Below, in pieces: positions 9,496 through 18,905 of a stretch of DNA of 64,000 nt. The stretch is from positions 62,655 to 126,654 of the forward strand of contig JAHFVD010000016.1 of NCBI GenBank assembly GCA_023264735.1, in the 5' to 3' direction. The notes under the pieces are model-generated. The model was given only the letters and a program-made list of their open reading frames with translations, was not told where the DNA came from and ran no database searches. Source of the DNA: Mycobacterium sp. Its GTDB lineage: Bacteria; Actinomycetota; Actinomycetes; Mycobacteriales; Mycobacteriaceae. Both the position numbers and the translations under genes were made by a program. How positions within the stretch are numbered: position 1 is the stretch's first letter; each line of letters opens with the position of its first letter.

Positions 9496-10515
9496 TCATC
9501 GGACGCCCTGCTGTGCAAGCGTTTCCGCAAGTTCGTACAAGCTTCCCAGATCAACGCCGTCGGGAATGGTCGGCAGCTCGAGGCGTGCCACCTTCAAACG
9601 GTCCAGTTGCTCGGCGCTCTCGGCGCGGGCCTTGATGCGGCTGGCATGCTCGATCGACTCGGTCAGCAGTCCGGCGAAGTCGGCATCCGACAGCGTGATT
9701 CCCACCTTGTCGAGCCCGGCACGCACCGCGTCGGCGTCGATGTCTCCCTCGGCGGCCTTGGCGAGGTCGGCGGGGGGCAGGAATGGCGGGATGTTGCGGT
9801 TGACGATCACGCTGCCGATCGGCAGACCCAACTCCTTGAGCTCTTCGATGGCCTCGATGGTCTCCTGGATGGGCAGCGCCTCGAGCAGGGTGACCAGATG
9901 GATCGCGGTCTGATCGGAGTGCAGCAGCTTGACGACGCCGTCGGCCTGGGAGTGCACCGGGCCGCCCTTGGCCAGATCTGAGACGGCCTTGGTGACGTCG
10001 AGGAAGCGGGCGATCCGCCCGGTCGGGGGAGAGTCGACGACGATCGCGTCGTAGGCCGGCTTCTTATTGCCGTCCTGGCGGACCACCGACTCCTTGATCT
10101 TGCCGGTGAGCAAGACGTCCCGCAGGCCGGGAGCGATCGTCGTCGCGAACTCGATGGCGCCGATGCGGCGCATAGCCCGGCCGGCCAGGCCCAGGTTGTA
10201 GAACATGTCGAGGTACTCCATGAACGCCGCCTCGATATCGACGGCCAGTGCGTTCACGTGGCCGCCACCCTCGGCGGTGGCGATCTTCAGCTCCTCGTAG
10301 GGCAGCGGCGGCACGTCGAACAACTGCGCAATGCCTTGGCGCCCTTCGACTTCCACGAGGAGGACCCGGCGCCCCCCGGCGGCCAGCGTCAGCGCAAGGG
10401 CGGCCGCAACCGTGGTCTTGCCGGTGCCGCCCTTGCCGGTCACAAAGTGCAAGCGGGCCTTTGTCAGCCGGGAAGGCCAGGCTGGAGAGCTGCCATCGCT
10501 CGTTGTGGTCGCCAT
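9496..10515 (-). CDS. bagA: Get3/ArsA-like ATPase, first subunit (Rv3679-like)
   Basis: This 339-residue ATPase has Walker A GKGGTGKTTVAAAL (about residues 28-41) and a switch II-like VVDSPPTGRIARFLDV. Like its neighbour it belongs to the Get3/ArsA branch of the SIMIBI NTPases. Such proteins work as dimers that bring two ATP sites together. Two different subunits encoded in tandem suggest a heteromer here, as reported for Rv3679-Rv3680. It is probably cytosolic. It diverges from the small DUF4177-like gene at 10580, 64 bp away, so both promoters share that gap. Confidence 0.85.
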   Translation of the reverse strand: MATTTSDGSSPAWPSRLTKARLHFVTGKGGTGKTTVAAALALTLAAGGRRVLLVEVEGRQGIAQLFDVPPLPYEELKIATAEGGGHVNALAVDIEAAFMEYLDMFYNLGLAGRAMRRIGAIEFATTIAPGLRDVLLTGKIKESVVRQDGNKKPAYDAIVVDSPPTGRIARFLDVTKAVSDLAKGGPVHSQADGVVKLLHSDQTAIHLVTLLEALPIQETIEAIEELKELGLPIGSVIVNRNIPPFLPPADLAKAAEGDIDADAVRAGLDKVGITLSDADFAGLLTESIEHASRIKARAESAEQLDRLKVARLELPTIPDGVDLGSLYELAETLAQQGVR

Positions 10516-10579
10516 CAGAGCATGCTAGCCAAGCCCCCGCGGCCCCCTGTGGCTTTGGTGCCGACGATAAGCTTCGGCC

Positions 10580-10741
10580 ATGAGCCAACCGATGACATGG
10601 GAATACGCCACGGTCCCGCTGCTGACCCACGCGACCAAGCAAATCCTCGACCAATGGGGCGCCGACGGCTGGGAACTCGTCGCGGTCCTGCCCGGTCCCA
10701 CCGGGGAGCAACACGTCGCCTACCTGAAGCGGCCTAAGTGA
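10580..10741 (+). CDS. DUF4177-like small protein (Rv3678A-like)
   Basis: This 53-residue protein begins MTWEYATVPLL and contains the characteristic block LDQWGADGWELVAVLP, the core of the DUF4177 fold. It ends AYLKRPK. Its function is unknown. The TGA at 10739-10741 overlaps the GTG start of the RidA gene, so the two are translationally coupled. Position and size agree with a short conserved gene beside Rv3678c in M. tuberculosis. Confidence 0.85.
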   Translation: MSQPMTWEYATVPLLTHATKQILDQWGADGWELVAVLPGPTGEQHVAYLKRPK

Positions 10742-11193
10742 GTGCTTCTCAACGTCTTGCCGACCTCGGGCTGACACTGCCGACCGTCGTCAAGCCGCTG
10801 GCTGCCTACGTCCCGGCAGTCCGCACCGGCAACCTCGTCTACACCGCCGGACAGCTGCCGATCGACGCAGGCAGCCTGATCCACACCGGCAAGGTCGACG
10901 CCGACGTGACCCCGGAACAAGCCCGAGACGCCGCCCGGCTGTGCGCGCTGAACGCCCTGGCCGCCATCGACGCCCTGGTGGGGCTGGACAACGTGACCAA
11001 GGTGGTCAAGGTCGTCGGCTTCGTCGCGTCGGCGCCCGGCTTCACTGGTCAGCCCGGCGTGATCAACGGGGCCTCGGAGTTCCTCGGCGAGGTGTTCGGC
11101 GACGCCGGCGCGCACGCCCGCTCGGCCGTCGGGGTGTCGGAGTTGCCACTGAACGCACCGGTGGAGGTTGAGCTCATCGTCGAGGTGGCGTGA
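10738..11193 (+). CDS. RidA-family protein (Rv3678c-like)
   Basis: This 151-residue member of the RidA/YjgF/YER057c family shows [13 protein letters not shown] near residue 30, a central [15 protein letters not shown], and a C-terminal [13 protein letters not shown] carrying the conserved Arg that binds the carboxylate of reactive enamine/imine intermediates. RidA enzymes hydrolyse 2-aminoacrylate and related imines released by PLP enzymes. Whether this longer subgroup does so is unproven. It overlaps the small upstream gene and the downstream MBL gene by 4 nt each, so three proteins come from one coupled message. Confidence 0.85.
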   Translation: MSASQRLADLGLTLPTVVKPLAAYVPAVRTGNLVYTAGQLPIDAGSLIHTGKVDADVTPEQARDAARLCALNALAAIDALVGLDNVTKVVKVVGFVASAPGFTGQPGVINGASEFLGEVFGDAGAHARSAVGVSELPLNAPVEVELIVEVA

Positions 11194-11963
11194 TCGAACA
11201 TCCCGCCTATGGCGTGCTGAGGCCGGTGACCGCGACGGCCTCCGTCCTACTCTGCAACAACCCGAACATCATGACGCTGGACGGCACGAACACCTGGGTG
11301 CTGTGCGGGCCGGGCAGCGACGAGTCGGTGATCGTCGACCCGGGTCCCGACGACGACGAACACATCGGCCGGCTGGCCGAACTCGGCAAGATCCCGCTGG
11401 TGCTGATCAGTCACAAGCATGAGGACCACACCGGCGGCATCGACAAGATCGTGGATTTGACGGGCGCCGTCGTCCGCTCGGTGGGCAGCGGATTCCTGCG
11501 CGGCCTCGGCGGGCCGCTGACCGACGGCGAGGTCATCGACGCGGCGGGACTGCGGATCACGGTGATGGCCACTCCTGGGCACACCGCAGACTCGCTGTCG
11601 TTCCTGATGGACGATGCCGTCCTGACCGCCGACACCGTACTCGGCCGCGGCACCACCGTCATCGACGACGAAGATGGCAGCCTGACCCAGTACCTGGATT
11701 CATTGCGCCGGCTGCAGGGGTTGGGCCGCCGGACGGTCCTGCCCGGACACGGGCCCGACCTCGATGATCTGCAGGCCGTCACCGCTGTGTACCTGGCGCA
11801 CCGGGAGGAACGGCTCGATCAGGTGCGGCAGGCTCTGCGGGCGCTCGGCGACGACGCCACCGCACGCCAAGTCGTCGAGCACGTCTACACCGACGTCGAC
11901 CAGGAACTGTGGGATGCCGCCGAAAAATCGGTGCGCGCCCAGTTGGACTACCTGCGCAGCTAG
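11190..11963 (+). CDS. Metallo-beta-lactamase-fold hydrolase (Rv3677c-like)
   Basis: This 257-residue MBL-fold protein has the metal signature [10 protein letters not shown] (about residues 74-83), a further metal ligand in ATPGHTADS, and [10 protein letters not shown] late in the sequence. The C-terminal helical part ([12 protein letters not shown]) resembles LACTB2-type MBL proteins. These enzymes hydrolyse thioesters or nucleic acids rather than beta-lactams, and the substrate here is unknown. The GTG start overlaps the RidA stop. The 3' end overlaps the converging crp gene by 4 nt. Confidence 0.85.
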   Translation: MIEHPAYGVLRPVTATASVLLCNNPNIMTLDGTNTWVLCGPGSDESVIVDPGPDDDEHIGRLAELGKIPLVLISHKHEDHTGGIDKIVDLTGAVVRSVGSGFLRGLGGPLTDGEVIDAAGLRITVMATPGHTADSLSFLMDDAVLTADTVLGRGTTVIDDEDGSLTQYLDSLRRLQGLGRRTVLPGHGPDLDDLQAVTAVYLAHREERLDQVRQALRALGDDATARQVVEHVYTDVDQELWDAAEKSVRAQLDYLRS

Positions 11964-12634
11964 CGGGCGCGCCTAGCGAGCCGCTCGCTGTCGCTGATCA
12001 GCACGCTCTTGCCCTCGAGGCGAATCCACCCGCGATGGGCGAAATCGGCCAGCGCCTTGTTGACCGTCTCGCGAGACGCCCCCACCAGCTGGGCGATCTC
12101 CTCTTGGGTGAGGTCGTGCGTGACGCGCAGGGCGCCGCCCTCCTGGGTGCCGAAGCGCTGAGCCAGCTGCAGCAGCTGCTTGGCGACACGACCGGGCACG
12201 TCGGTGAAGATCAGGTCGGCGAGGTTGTTGTTGGTACGACGGAGCCGGCGTGCCAGCACCCGCAGCAACTGCTCGGCGATCTCGGGGCGATCAGCGATCC
12301 ACGCCCGCAGCGCGTCACGGTCCATCGAGACGGCGCGCACCTCGGTGATGGTGGTGGCGCTGGAGGTCCGTGGGCCCGGGTCGAAGATCGACAACTCGCC
12401 GAACATGTCCGACGGACCCATGATCGTCAGCAGGTTTTCCCGCCCGTCCGGGGAACGGCGGCCGATCTTCACCTTGCCGGAGATGATGATGTACAGCCGA
12501 TCGCCAGGCTCGCCTTCGGCGAAGACGGTGTGTCCCCGCGGGAAGTCCACCGGCTGCAGCTGCTTGGTCAGCGCGGAGACCGCGCTGGGTTCAACTCCCT
12601 GGAAGATTCCGGCCCTCGCCAGGATCTCGTCCAC
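11960..12634 (-). CDS. crp: cAMP receptor protein family regulator Crp
   Basis: This 224-residue protein has an N-terminal cyclic-nucleotide-binding domain with [18 protein letters not shown] in the phosphate-binding cassette. A long dimerisation helix follows, then a C-terminal winged helix with recognition region [20 protein letters not shown]. It is a near match to Rv3676, the cAMP-responsive activator/repressor. A complete TGTGA-N6-TCACA palindrome was not seen directly upstream. Only a TGTGA half-site is present at 12660-12664, so autoregulation cannot be claimed. It is relevant that an adenylate cyclase gene lies in the same window at 35.6 kb. Confidence 0.95.
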   Translation of the reverse strand: MDEILARAGIFQGVEPSAVSALTKQLQPVDFPRGHTVFAEGEPGDRLYIIISGKVKIGRRSPDGRENLLTIMGPSDMFGELSIFDPGPRTSSATTITEVRAVSMDRDALRAWIADRPEIAEQLLRVLARRLRRTNNNLADLIFTDVPGRVAKQLLQLAQRFGTQEGGALRVTHDLTQEEIAQLVGASRETVNKALADFAHRGWIRLEGKSVLISDSERLARRAR

Positions 12635-12734
12635 GTCGCCCCTCTTAAACTCTTCGATGATGTGAAATACGCAGGCCAGCTGTATTGCTGGGCAATATCA
12701 GTCTAGTCGTAGCCGGTCTTGCGACGTGCCAACG

Positions 12735-13034
12735 CTACACACGATTCGCGTACTGAGTCCGGTGAAACTGCGTATTCGGCCGTGCATGCGCGAATGGATG
12801 TGTCGGCAATCCGGGCTCATCGTCGCTCAGGAGGGAGTGCACCTCGGCCTGTCGATGCTCGGTTTCGGCTCTGGTCGGGGCCTGCGCGGGTGCCGCCTTG
12901 GCGGCCCGCGCCAGATACTCGGTCACGTCGTCGGCGGCGGTTCGGTCGGTCTGCAAGGCCTCCTCGAGGCGTTGCAGACCGAAGGTCGAAAGCATCAACA
13001 GCCCGGGGACACACACCGCGAGCAACCAGGTCAC
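12735..13034 (-). CDS. Small membrane protein (Rv3675-like)
   Basis: This 99-residue protein has one N-terminal membrane helix (MTWLLAVCVPGLLMLSTFGL). An acidic-to-charged helix follows (QRLEEALQTDRTAADDVTEYL), then a disordered Ala/Pro/His-rich tail. It occupies the position of Rv3675, annotated as a possible membrane protein of unknown role, between crp and nth. It diverges from nth with a 93-bp gap. No enzymatic motif is visible. Confidence 0.65.
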   Translation of the reverse strand: MTWLLAVCVPGLLMLSTFGLQRLEEALQTDRTAADDVTEYLARAAKAAPAQAPTRAETEHRQAEVHSLLSDDEPGLPTHPFAHARPNTQFHRTQYANRV

Positions 13035-13115
13035 GGGGGTTAGTAAACACGCGCAAGGTCTCAGCGGGATTACGAATTGTCACCGGTCAGCCCGCGGCTT
13101 GACGGACCCCCTCAG

Positions 13116-13121
13116 TACCCT
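13116..13121 (+). promoter_or_regulatory. -10 box of a probable leaderless nth promoter
   Basis: TACCCT is followed by a 6-nt spacer and the GTG at 13128. With no Shine-Dalgarno in front of that GTG, transcription probably starts at the initiation codon. Confidence 0.4.
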
Positions 13122-13127
13122 TGCAAC

Positions 13128-13940
13128 GTGACCACCGACAGCCCGCCGACCAGGCGCAAAACAGCCCGCGGCGCGGCCAAGACGCCAGTGCCGACAACGG
13201 CTGAGGCAAAGAAGTGGAATTCGGAGACTCACCTGGGCCTGGTTCGGCGCGCCCGGCGGATGAACCGGTTGCTCGCCGTGGCGTTTCCGCACGTCTACTG
13301 CGAGCTCGACTTCACCAACCCGCTGGAGCTGACCGTCGCCACCATCCTGTCGGCGCAGTCCACTGACAAGCGGGTCAACCTCACCACCCCGGCGCTGTTC
13401 AAGAAGTACCGCACCGCCCGGGATTACGCGCAGGCCGACCGGACCGAGCTCGAGGAACTGATCCGTCCGACCGGCTTCTACCGCAACAAGGCCAATTCGC
13501 TGATCAGGCTGGGCCAAGAGCTTGAGGCGCGCTTCGACGGCGAGGTGCCCGCGACGTTGGACGAGTTGGTGACGCTGCCTGGCATCGGCCGCAAGACCGC
13601 CAACGTGGTGCTGGGCAATGCGTTCGACATTCCCGGCATCACCGTGGACACCCACTTCGGCCGGCTCGTGCGCCGCTGGCGCTGGACCGCCGAAGAAGAC
13701 CCGGTCAAGGTCGAACACATCGTCGGCGAGCTGATCGAGCGCAACGAGTGGACGTTGTTGAGCCACCGCGTGATCTTCCACGGCCGCCGTGTCTGCCACG
13801 CCCGCAAGCCCGCGTGCGGTGTGTGTGTGCTAGCCAAGGATTGCCCGTCGTTCGGCCTCGGGCCCACCGATCCATTGGTTGCCGCACCGCTGGTGAAGGG
13901 ACCCGAGACCGACCACCTGCTTTCGCTGGCCGGGCTCTGA
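13128..13940 (+). CDS. nth: Endonuclease III (DNA glycosylase/AP lyase)
   Basis: This 270-residue base-excision-repair enzyme removes oxidised pyrimidines and nicks at AP sites. The helix-hairpin-helix [14 protein letters not shown] contains the catalytic Lys, and VDTHFGRL supplies the catalytic Asp. A C-terminal [4Fe-4S] loop has cysteines in the C-x6-C-x2-C-x5-C pattern ([17 protein letters not shown]). An in-frame GTG exists upstream at 13077, but the start at 13128 is preferred because it has a leaderless-type -10 box and fits the family length better. The first ~30 residues are a poorly conserved basic tail. It leads the nth-TlpA-Nudix-marP operon. Confidence 0.95.
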   Translation: MTTDSPPTRRKTARGAAKTPVPTTAEAKKWNSETHLGLVRRARRMNRLLAVAFPHVYCELDFTNPLELTVATILSAQSTDKRVNLTTPALFKKYRTARDYAQADRTELEELIRPTGFYRNKANSLIRLGQELEARFDGEVPATLDELVTLPGIGRKTANVVLGNAFDIPGITVDTHFGRLVRRWRWTAEEDPVKVEHIVGELIERNEWTLLSHRVIFHGRRVCHARKPACGVCVLAKDCPSFGLGPTDPLVAAPLVKGPETDHLLSLAGL

Positions 13941-13962
13941 CCCTTCGGCCGGCACTGCATAG

Positions 13963-14604
13963 ATGACGACATCGACCCGCTGGACGCTGCTGGTGCTCGC
14001 CGTGATGGCGGCGCTGACCACGGCGCTGGTCTTCTCCCTCGATGACACCCCGCCGGGAACCGGGGGCGCGCCGAGCACCCAGACCGCCCGGACGCACCGC
14101 GAGGCCGACACGCCCGAGGCGCTGGCCGGGCCGCGGCAGCGGGCCGACCTGCCACCCTGTCCGGCGGCAGCCGACAATCCCGGCCCGAAAGAACTGCGCG
14201 GCATCGTCGTCGAGTGTGCCGCCGACGGCGCCAACGTGGATGTGGCCCGCGCACTGGCCGGGCGTCCCGTGGTGCTGAACCTGTGGGCCTATTGGTGCGG
14301 GCCGTGCGCCGAGGAATTGCCCGCGATGGCGGACTACCAGCGCCGAGTAGGTTCGGACGTCTCGGTGGTGACGGTGCATCAGGACGAGAACGAGACGGCG
14401 GCGTTGCTGCGGCTGGCCGAGTTGGGCGTGCAGCTACCCACGCTGCAGGACGGTCAGCGACGGATCGCTGCGGCCCTGGGCGTACCCAACGTGATGCCCG
14501 CGACGGTGGTACTGCGCCCGGACGGTAGCGTTGCCAGAATCCTGCCGCAAGCGTTCACCAGTGCCGACGAGATCGCCGCCGCGGTGAAGAATGCATTGCA
14601 GTGA
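13963..14604 (+). CDS. Membrane-anchored TlpA-like thioredoxin (Rv3673c-like)
   Basis: This 213-residue protein has an N-terminal signal anchor (about residues 7-26) and a thioredoxin fold with active site WCGPC (Cys112, Cys115). The downstream cis-Pro region is VPNVMPATVV. Two further cysteines precede the thioredoxin fold (PPCP, residue 66, and VVECA, 85). It should act on the outer face of the membrane as a thiol-disulfide reductase, as in TlpA/ResA proteins. Its stop overlaps the GTG of the Nudix gene, and it lies 22 bp after nth. Confidence 0.88.
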   Translation: MTTSTRWTLLVLAVMAALTTALVFSLDDTPPGTGGAPSTQTARTHREADTPEALAGPRQRADLPPCPAAADNPGPKELRGIVVECAADGANVDVARALAGRPVVLNLWAYWCGPCAEELPAMADYQRRVGSDVSVVTVHQDENETAALLRLAELGVQLPTLQDGQRRIAAALGVPNVMPATVVLRPDGSVARILPQAFTSADEIAAAVKNALQ

Positions 14605-15401
14605 CAACAGATGAAAGAGACGCGCCGGTGACGCAGGGCTCCTCCCGCTCGGCGGGATCGGTCGCGCTCACCCCGGAATTCCGGCCGCCCTGGCTGGCAC
14701 CGCTGGTCGACAACGTCGACCGGGTGCCGCAGGCGTATCGGCGCAAGGTGCCGCCGGATTTCCTGGCCGCGGTCACCAAGGCACGCGACGCTGGCGGCGG
14801 GCGTGACGCGGCAGTCCTCGTGTTGTTCTCCGGGCCGAGTTCGGAGAGCGCACGCGGGCGACTGCCCGACGATGCCGACCTGCTGCTGACCGTGCGGGCC
14901 GGCACCCTTCGCCACCACGCAGGCCAGGCCGCGTTCCCCGGTGGGGCAGCAGACCCCGAGGATTCCGGGCCGGTCGCCACCGCTCTGCGAGAAGCCTGGG
15001 AGGAGACCGGGATTGACCCGGGCCGCCTGCATCCGCTGGCCATACTTGAGCGAATGTTCATACCGCCCTCGGGTTTTCATGTGGTACCAGTGCTGGCCTA
15101 CTCGCCGGATCCCGGGCCGGTGGCCGTCGTCGATCAGGCCGAGACTGCGATCGTCGCGCGGGTTCCTGTGCGTGCCTTCGTGAATCCTGACAACCGGCTG
15201 ATGGTGTACCGCACGGGCACCGGTCCCGGTTTCGCCGGCCCGGCATTTCTGCTCAACCAGATGTTGGTGTGGGGATTCACCGGTCACGTAATCTCTGCGA
15301 TGCTCGACGTGGCCGGCTGGTCACAACCGTGGAACACCGAGGACGTCCGGGAGTTGGACGAGGCGATGGCGCTCGTGGGTAGCAGTGAGGAGCCTCTGTG
15401 A
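14601..15401 (+). CDS. Nudix hydrolase, CoA pyrophosphatase-like (Rv3672c-like)
   Basis: In this 266-residue protein the Nudix box reads GGAADPEDSG followed by ALREAWEETGI, a slightly lengthened form of Gx5Ex7REUxEExGU. It is preceded by TVRAGTLRHHAGQAAFPGG, which resembles the LRxHxGQxxFPGG signature of CoA diphosphatases (NudL/PCD1). The likely reaction is cleavage of CoA or acyl-CoA to 3',5'-ADP and phosphopantetheine. The GTG start overlaps the TlpA-like stop. The 3' end overlaps marP by 4 nt (GTGA). Confidence 0.85.
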   Translation: MTTDERDAPVTQGSSRSAGSVALTPEFRPPWLAPLVDNVDRVPQAYRRKVPPDFLAAVTKARDAGGGRDAAVLVLFSGPSSESARGRLPDDADLLLTVRAGTLRHHAGQAAFPGGAADPEDSGPVATALREAWEETGIDPGRLHPLAILERMFIPPSGFHVVPVLAYSPDPGPVAVVDQAETAIVARVPVRAFVNPDNRLMVYRTGTGPGFAGPAFLLNQMLVWGFTGHVISAMLDVAGWSQPWNTEDVRELDEAMALVGSSEEPL

Positions 15402-16585
15402 CGAGTTCACAATGGCTGGACATCGCCGTTCTGGCCGTAGCGTTCGTCGCGGCCATCTCGGGTTGGCGGTCCGGCGCGTTGGGCTCATTGATGTCGTTCG
15501 TCGGCGTGATCCTCGGTGCCATCGCCGGCGTGATGCTTGCCCCGCATATCGTCAGCCACATCAGTTCACCGCGCGGCAAGTTGTTTGCCGCACTGTTCTT
15601 GATCCTGGCTCTCGTGGTGGTCGGCGAGGTGGCAGGCGTTGTGCTGGGCCGCGCGGTGCGCGGCGCGATCCGCAACAAGGCGGTGCGCACCGTCGACTCG
15701 GTGATCGGTGTGGGGCTGCAGCTGGTGGTGGTGATGGTCGCGGCATGGCTGCTGGCCAGCCCGCTGACATCGTCGGATCAGCCCAATCTGGCCGCCGCCA
15801 CCCGCGGCTCCAAAGTGCTTGCCGAGGTGGACAAGTTCGCGCCCGAGTGGCTCAAGACGGTGCCCAAGCGGATGTCCGCGCTACTGCGCACCTCGGGGCT
15901 GCCGGATGTTCTGCAGCCCTTCGGCCGCACACCTATCCAGGCGGTCGACGCCCCGGATGCGTCGTTGGCCGACAGTCTGGTTGTTGCCAACGCCAAGCCC
16001 AGCGTGGTGAAGATCCGCGGTGTCGCGCCGGGGTGCCAAAAGGTCTTGGAGGGCACCGGTTTCGTGATCGCCCCGAACCGGGTGATGTCCAATGCGCACG
16101 TGGTCGCCGGCTCCGACAGCGTCACGGTGGAAGCCGAGGGCCAAACGTACGACGCGACCGTCGTCTCTTATGACCCCAACGAGGACATCTCGATCCTGGA
16201 TGTGCCGAACCTACCGCAGCGCCCGCTGGTGTTCGCCGACCAGCCGGCCAAGTCCGGCACCGACGCGGTGGTGCTGGGCTACCCCGGTGGCGGAGAGTTC
16301 GCGGCCACACCCGCGCGGGTACGCGAGACGATCGAGCTCAACGGGCCGGACATCTATCGCACCACCACGGTCAACCGCGAGGTGTACACCATCAGAGGAA
16401 CTGTGCGCCAAGGAAATTCGGGTGGACCGATGATCAACCGGGCCGGACAGGTGCTCGGTGTGGTGTTCGGTGCGGCGGTCGACGACAACGACACCGGGTT
16501 TGTGATGACCGCCAACGAGGTGTCGCGTCAGCTGGCCAAGATCGGCAATACCGCGAAGGTGCCGACCGGGGCCTGCGTCACCTGA
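15398..16585 (+). CDS. marP: Membrane-bound acid-resistance serine protease MarP
   Basis: This 395-residue protein has four N-terminal helices forming a CvpA/colicin-V-like domain (residues ~5-130). A periplasmic chymotrypsin-fold protease follows with catalytic His234 (SNAHVV), Asp263 (NEDISI) and Ser341 (RQGNSGGP), nearly the same spacing as Rv3671c. The periplasmic Cys before the protease (GVAPGC) and one near the C-terminus (TGAC) could form the redox-sensitive disulfide known in MarP. The enzyme is needed for acid and oxidative stress survival in M. tuberculosis and cleaves cell-wall hydrolases. It ends the nth operon and overlaps ephE tail-to-tail by 8 nt. Confidence 0.95.
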   Translation: MTSSQWLDIAVLAVAFVAAISGWRSGALGSLMSFVGVILGAIAGVMLAPHIVSHISSPRGKLFAALFLILALVVVGEVAGVVLGRAVRGAIRNKAVRTVDSVIGVGLQLVVVMVAAWLLASPLTSSDQPNLAAATRGSKVLAEVDKFAPEWLKTVPKRMSALLRTSGLPDVLQPFGRTPIQAVDAPDASLADSLVVANAKPSVVKIRGVAPGCQKVLEGTGFVIAPNRVMSNAHVVAGSDSVTVEAEGQTYDATVVSYDPNEDISILDVPNLPQRPLVFADQPAKSGTDAVVLGYPGGGEFAATPARVRETIELNGPDIYRTTTVNREVYTIRGTVRQGNSGGPMINRAGQVLGVVFGAAVDDNDTGFVMTANEVSRQLAKIGNTAKVPTGACVT

Positions 16586-17534
16586 TCGGGTCGTACACCT
16601 GGTGCAGGAACCGCCGCAGGTGTTCGTTGACCTCGTCGGGGGCTTCCTCGTGGGCGAAGTGGCCGATACCCGCCACGGAGACGAACCGCCCCCGCGGTGC
16701 GTAGTGCTGAGTCCGGTCCACCGCGTCGGCGAGCACGTACGGGTCGGCGTCTCCGCGCAGATGCAGAAGTGGAACATCGAGCTGGCGGTCCATCGACTTC
16801 ATGAAACGCCAACCCTCACTGCGTAATTGGCTGCGCACGGCCCAACGCTGGTATTCGAGTGCGGAATGCGCCGCCGAAGGAATCTGAATCGCCTGTCGCA
16901 TGTGCGAGATGGTCTCTGAAAAGTCCTCGGAGGCAAGCCATTTTCCCGACGCGCGGCTGCGCACCAGATGCTCGAGTGCCTCGGCATTGTGTCGGGTGAG
17001 CGCCCGCTCGGGAAACGTCGGCAGCTGGTAGCGCAGCAGTGTCGGTAGCAGTGCACGGCCCTGGTCGCGCCGAGTCAGCGCCGACGCTCGCAGCGCCGCC
17101 GGGTGCGGTGAGCTCACCAGCGCGATGCCTCGCACCATCCGTGAGTGCAATACCGACGTCGCCCAGCAGACCAGCCCGCCGTCGGCGTGGCCCACCAGGG
17201 TGGCCGAGCCGTGGCCGAGCGCGCGGATCAGCCCCGCGGTGTCGCCGGCCAGCGTCCAGCCGTCATACCCGCGGGGCGGTTTGTCGCTGCCGCCGTAGCC
17301 GCGCAGGTCGACGGCCACCACCCGCACACCGGACAGGCCGCGCAATTGGTGGCGCCAGGACCACCAGAACGAACCGAAACCGTGCAGCAGGATCACCAGC
17401 GGTCGCGACGCGCCGGCCGCCGATTCGGCGCCGCCCGGCGCCTCGACGCAATGGAACCGAATTCCGTTGGCGTGGACGTCGAAATGGCGCCACGGTCCCG
17501 CGATGCGGGTGACCGACGGATCCGGTTGAGTCAT
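16578..17534 (-). CDS. ephE: Epoxide hydrolase-like alpha/beta hydrolase EphE
   Basis: This 318-residue alpha/beta hydrolase shows the oxyanion loop LLHGFGSFWWSW, the nucleophile elbow GHADGG with Asp118, and catalytic His292 in GIGHFAHEE. An Asp nucleophile is characteristic of soluble epoxide hydrolases and haloalkane dehalogenases rather than esterases. The likely acid is in LRGDADPYV. It occupies the Rv3670 position. Its ATG overlaps the TAA of the upstream holin-like gene by one base (TAATG), so the two are coupled. Confidence 0.88.
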   Translation of the reverse strand: MTQPDPSVTRIAGPWRHFDVHANGIRFHCVEAPGGAESAAGASRPLVILLHGFGSFWWSWRHQLRGLSGVRVVAVDLRGYGGSDKPPRGYDGWTLAGDTAGLIRALGHGSATLVGHADGGLVCWATSVLHSRMVRGIALVSSPHPAALRASALTRRDQGRALLPTLLRYQLPTFPERALTRHNAEALEHLVRSRASGKWLASEDFSETISHMRQAIQIPSAAHSALEYQRWAVRSQLRSEGWRFMKSMDRQLDVPLLHLRGDADPYVLADAVDRTQHYAPRGRFVSVAGIGHFAHEEAPDEVNEHLRRFLHQVYDPIR

Positions 17535-18046
17535 TACCAGCCCGACGGGTCTTTGGGGGGTGTGCCGCCGGCGGCGATGGCCTTGTCGGCCGCCTTGTCA
17601 TGGCCGGGTGTGAACGCGTCGCGGAGCTCACCCACCGATTCGATGGTCTGCTGCGGGCCACGGATCCGGCGCACCTTGAGATAACCCAGCAGGGCGAACA
17701 CCGCGGTCGTGACCACCATCAGCAGGAAGACGATCAGGAAGGCCACCCACCGCCACAGCCAGGTGTCGAGCAGCTCGGCGAGGAAGAAGAACAGGAAGAA
17801 CGTCGAGTAGAACAGCACGACCAGCGCGAGGATGAAGAAGACGCTGCCGGTCAGCCCCTTCTTCACATCGCGGGTGATCTCGGCCTTGGCCAGCTCGACC
17901 TCGGCGCGCACCAGAGTGGAGACCTGCGCGGTGGCGTCCTTGACCAAGTCGCCGATGGAGGGATCGGCGGGTACCGCGTTCGGGTCCACCAGCGGGATCG
18001 AGGTAACGGTGGTGGGTACCCCGTTCGTGCGATCACCATTGCTCAC
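17534..18046 (-). CDS. Phage-holin-superfamily membrane protein (Rv3669-like)
   Basis: This 170-residue protein consists of a cytosolic N-terminal part, an amphipathic helix (LVRAEVELAKAEITRDVKKG), and two long membrane helices separated by a short loop with Trp residues. The arrangement fits the DUF1469 / holin 3_6 family. The function in mycobacteria is unknown. The word holin reflects family naming only, and there are no phage genes nearby. It is the first gene of a two-gene unit with ephE and diverges from the exported protease. Confidence 0.8.
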   Translation of the reverse strand: MSNGDRTNGVPTTVTSIPLVDPNAVPADPSIGDLVKDATAQVSTLVRAEVELAKAEITRDVKKGLTGSVFFILALVVLFYSTFFLFFFLAELLDTWLWRWVAFLIVFLLMVVTTAVFALLGYLKVRRIRGPQQTIESVGELRDAFTPGHDKAADKAIAAGGTPPKDPSGW

Positions 18047-18191
18047 GGCTGTCCTCCAACTGTTCGCTGTCGTCGCGGTTCATGTTGCCATGCCGGGCTC
18101 GCAGCCGGATACCCACTGAGCTGTTACGCAAGTTACGGGTGTGACCACGCTAGACTCGCCCTGTCGGGGCGGACAATATTGGAGGTTGCCA

Positions 18192-18905
18192 GTGACGACC
18201 GCGCAGCGTGTTCGGCGCAAGGCGGGGGCTGTTGTGGTGGCCTTCAGCGCGCTTGTCGCCCTGGCTCCGGCCGCCGCGGCCGACGGCAAGGTGCCGATGG
18301 GCGGCGGGGCGGGCATCGTCGTCAACGGCGACACCTACTGCACGCTGACGTCTATCGGCACCGACAACACCGGTGCGCTCATCGGGTTCACCTCCGCGCA
18401 CTGCGGTGGCCCGGGCGCCCAGGTCGGGTCTGAGGACCGGCCGGACGACGGCGTGATCGGCACGATGGTCGCCGGTAATGACAACCTCGACTACGCGGTG
18501 ATCCGCTTCGATCCCGCCAAGGTACAGCCGGTCTCGAACTACAAGGGCTTCGTGATCGACGGCATCGGTCCGGATCCGACCTTCGGGCAGATCGCCTGCA
18601 AACTGGGCCGCACCACCGGCTACTCGTGCGGGGTCACCTGGGGTCCGGGCCAGGACCCGGGCACCATCGTCAATCAGGTGTGCGGCCAGCCGGGTGATTC
18701 CGGCGCGCCGGTGACGGTCAACAACAAGCTGGTCGGCATGATTCACGGCGCGTTCAGCGAAGACTTGCCGACATGCGTCGTCAAGTTCATCCCGCTGCAC
18801 ACGCCCGCGGTGACGATGTCGATCAATGCGATCCTCGGCGACGTCGCCGGCAAGAACCGCCCCGGCACCGGGTTCGTCCCGACGACGGACGCGCTTCCTT
18901 CCTAG
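18192..18905 (+). CDS. Exported chymotrypsin-like serine protease (Rv3668c-like)
   Basis: This 237-residue protein starts at the GTG preceded by GGAGG (18181-18185). A longer frame exists, but this start is best supported. A signal peptide (about residues 1-33, ending APAAAA) precedes a compact alpha-lytic-protease-type domain with His70 (TSAHCGG), Asp100 (LDYAVI) and Ser170 (GQPGDSGAPV). Cysteines flank the His and Ser regions as in S1 proteases. It should act outside the cell or in the cell wall. Its position next to acs matches Rv3668c. The 3' end overlaps acs tail-to-tail by 4 nt. Confidence 0.88.
   Translation: MTTAQRVRRKAGAVVVAFSALVALAPAAAADGKVPMGGGAGIVVNGDTYCTLTSIGTDNTGALIGFTSAHCGGPGAQVGSEDRPDDGVIGTMVAGNDNLDYAVIRFDPAKVQPVSNYKGFVIDGIGPDPTFGQIACKLGRTTGYSCGVTWGPGQDPGTIVNQVCGQPGDSGAPVTVNNKLVGMIHGAFSEDLPTCVVKFIPLHTPAVTMSINAILGDVAGKNRPGTGFVPTTDALPS

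Noticed and set aside
12650..12680. TGTGA near crp as a full Crp binding site
   Set aside because: The matching TCACA half-site at the right distance is missing.
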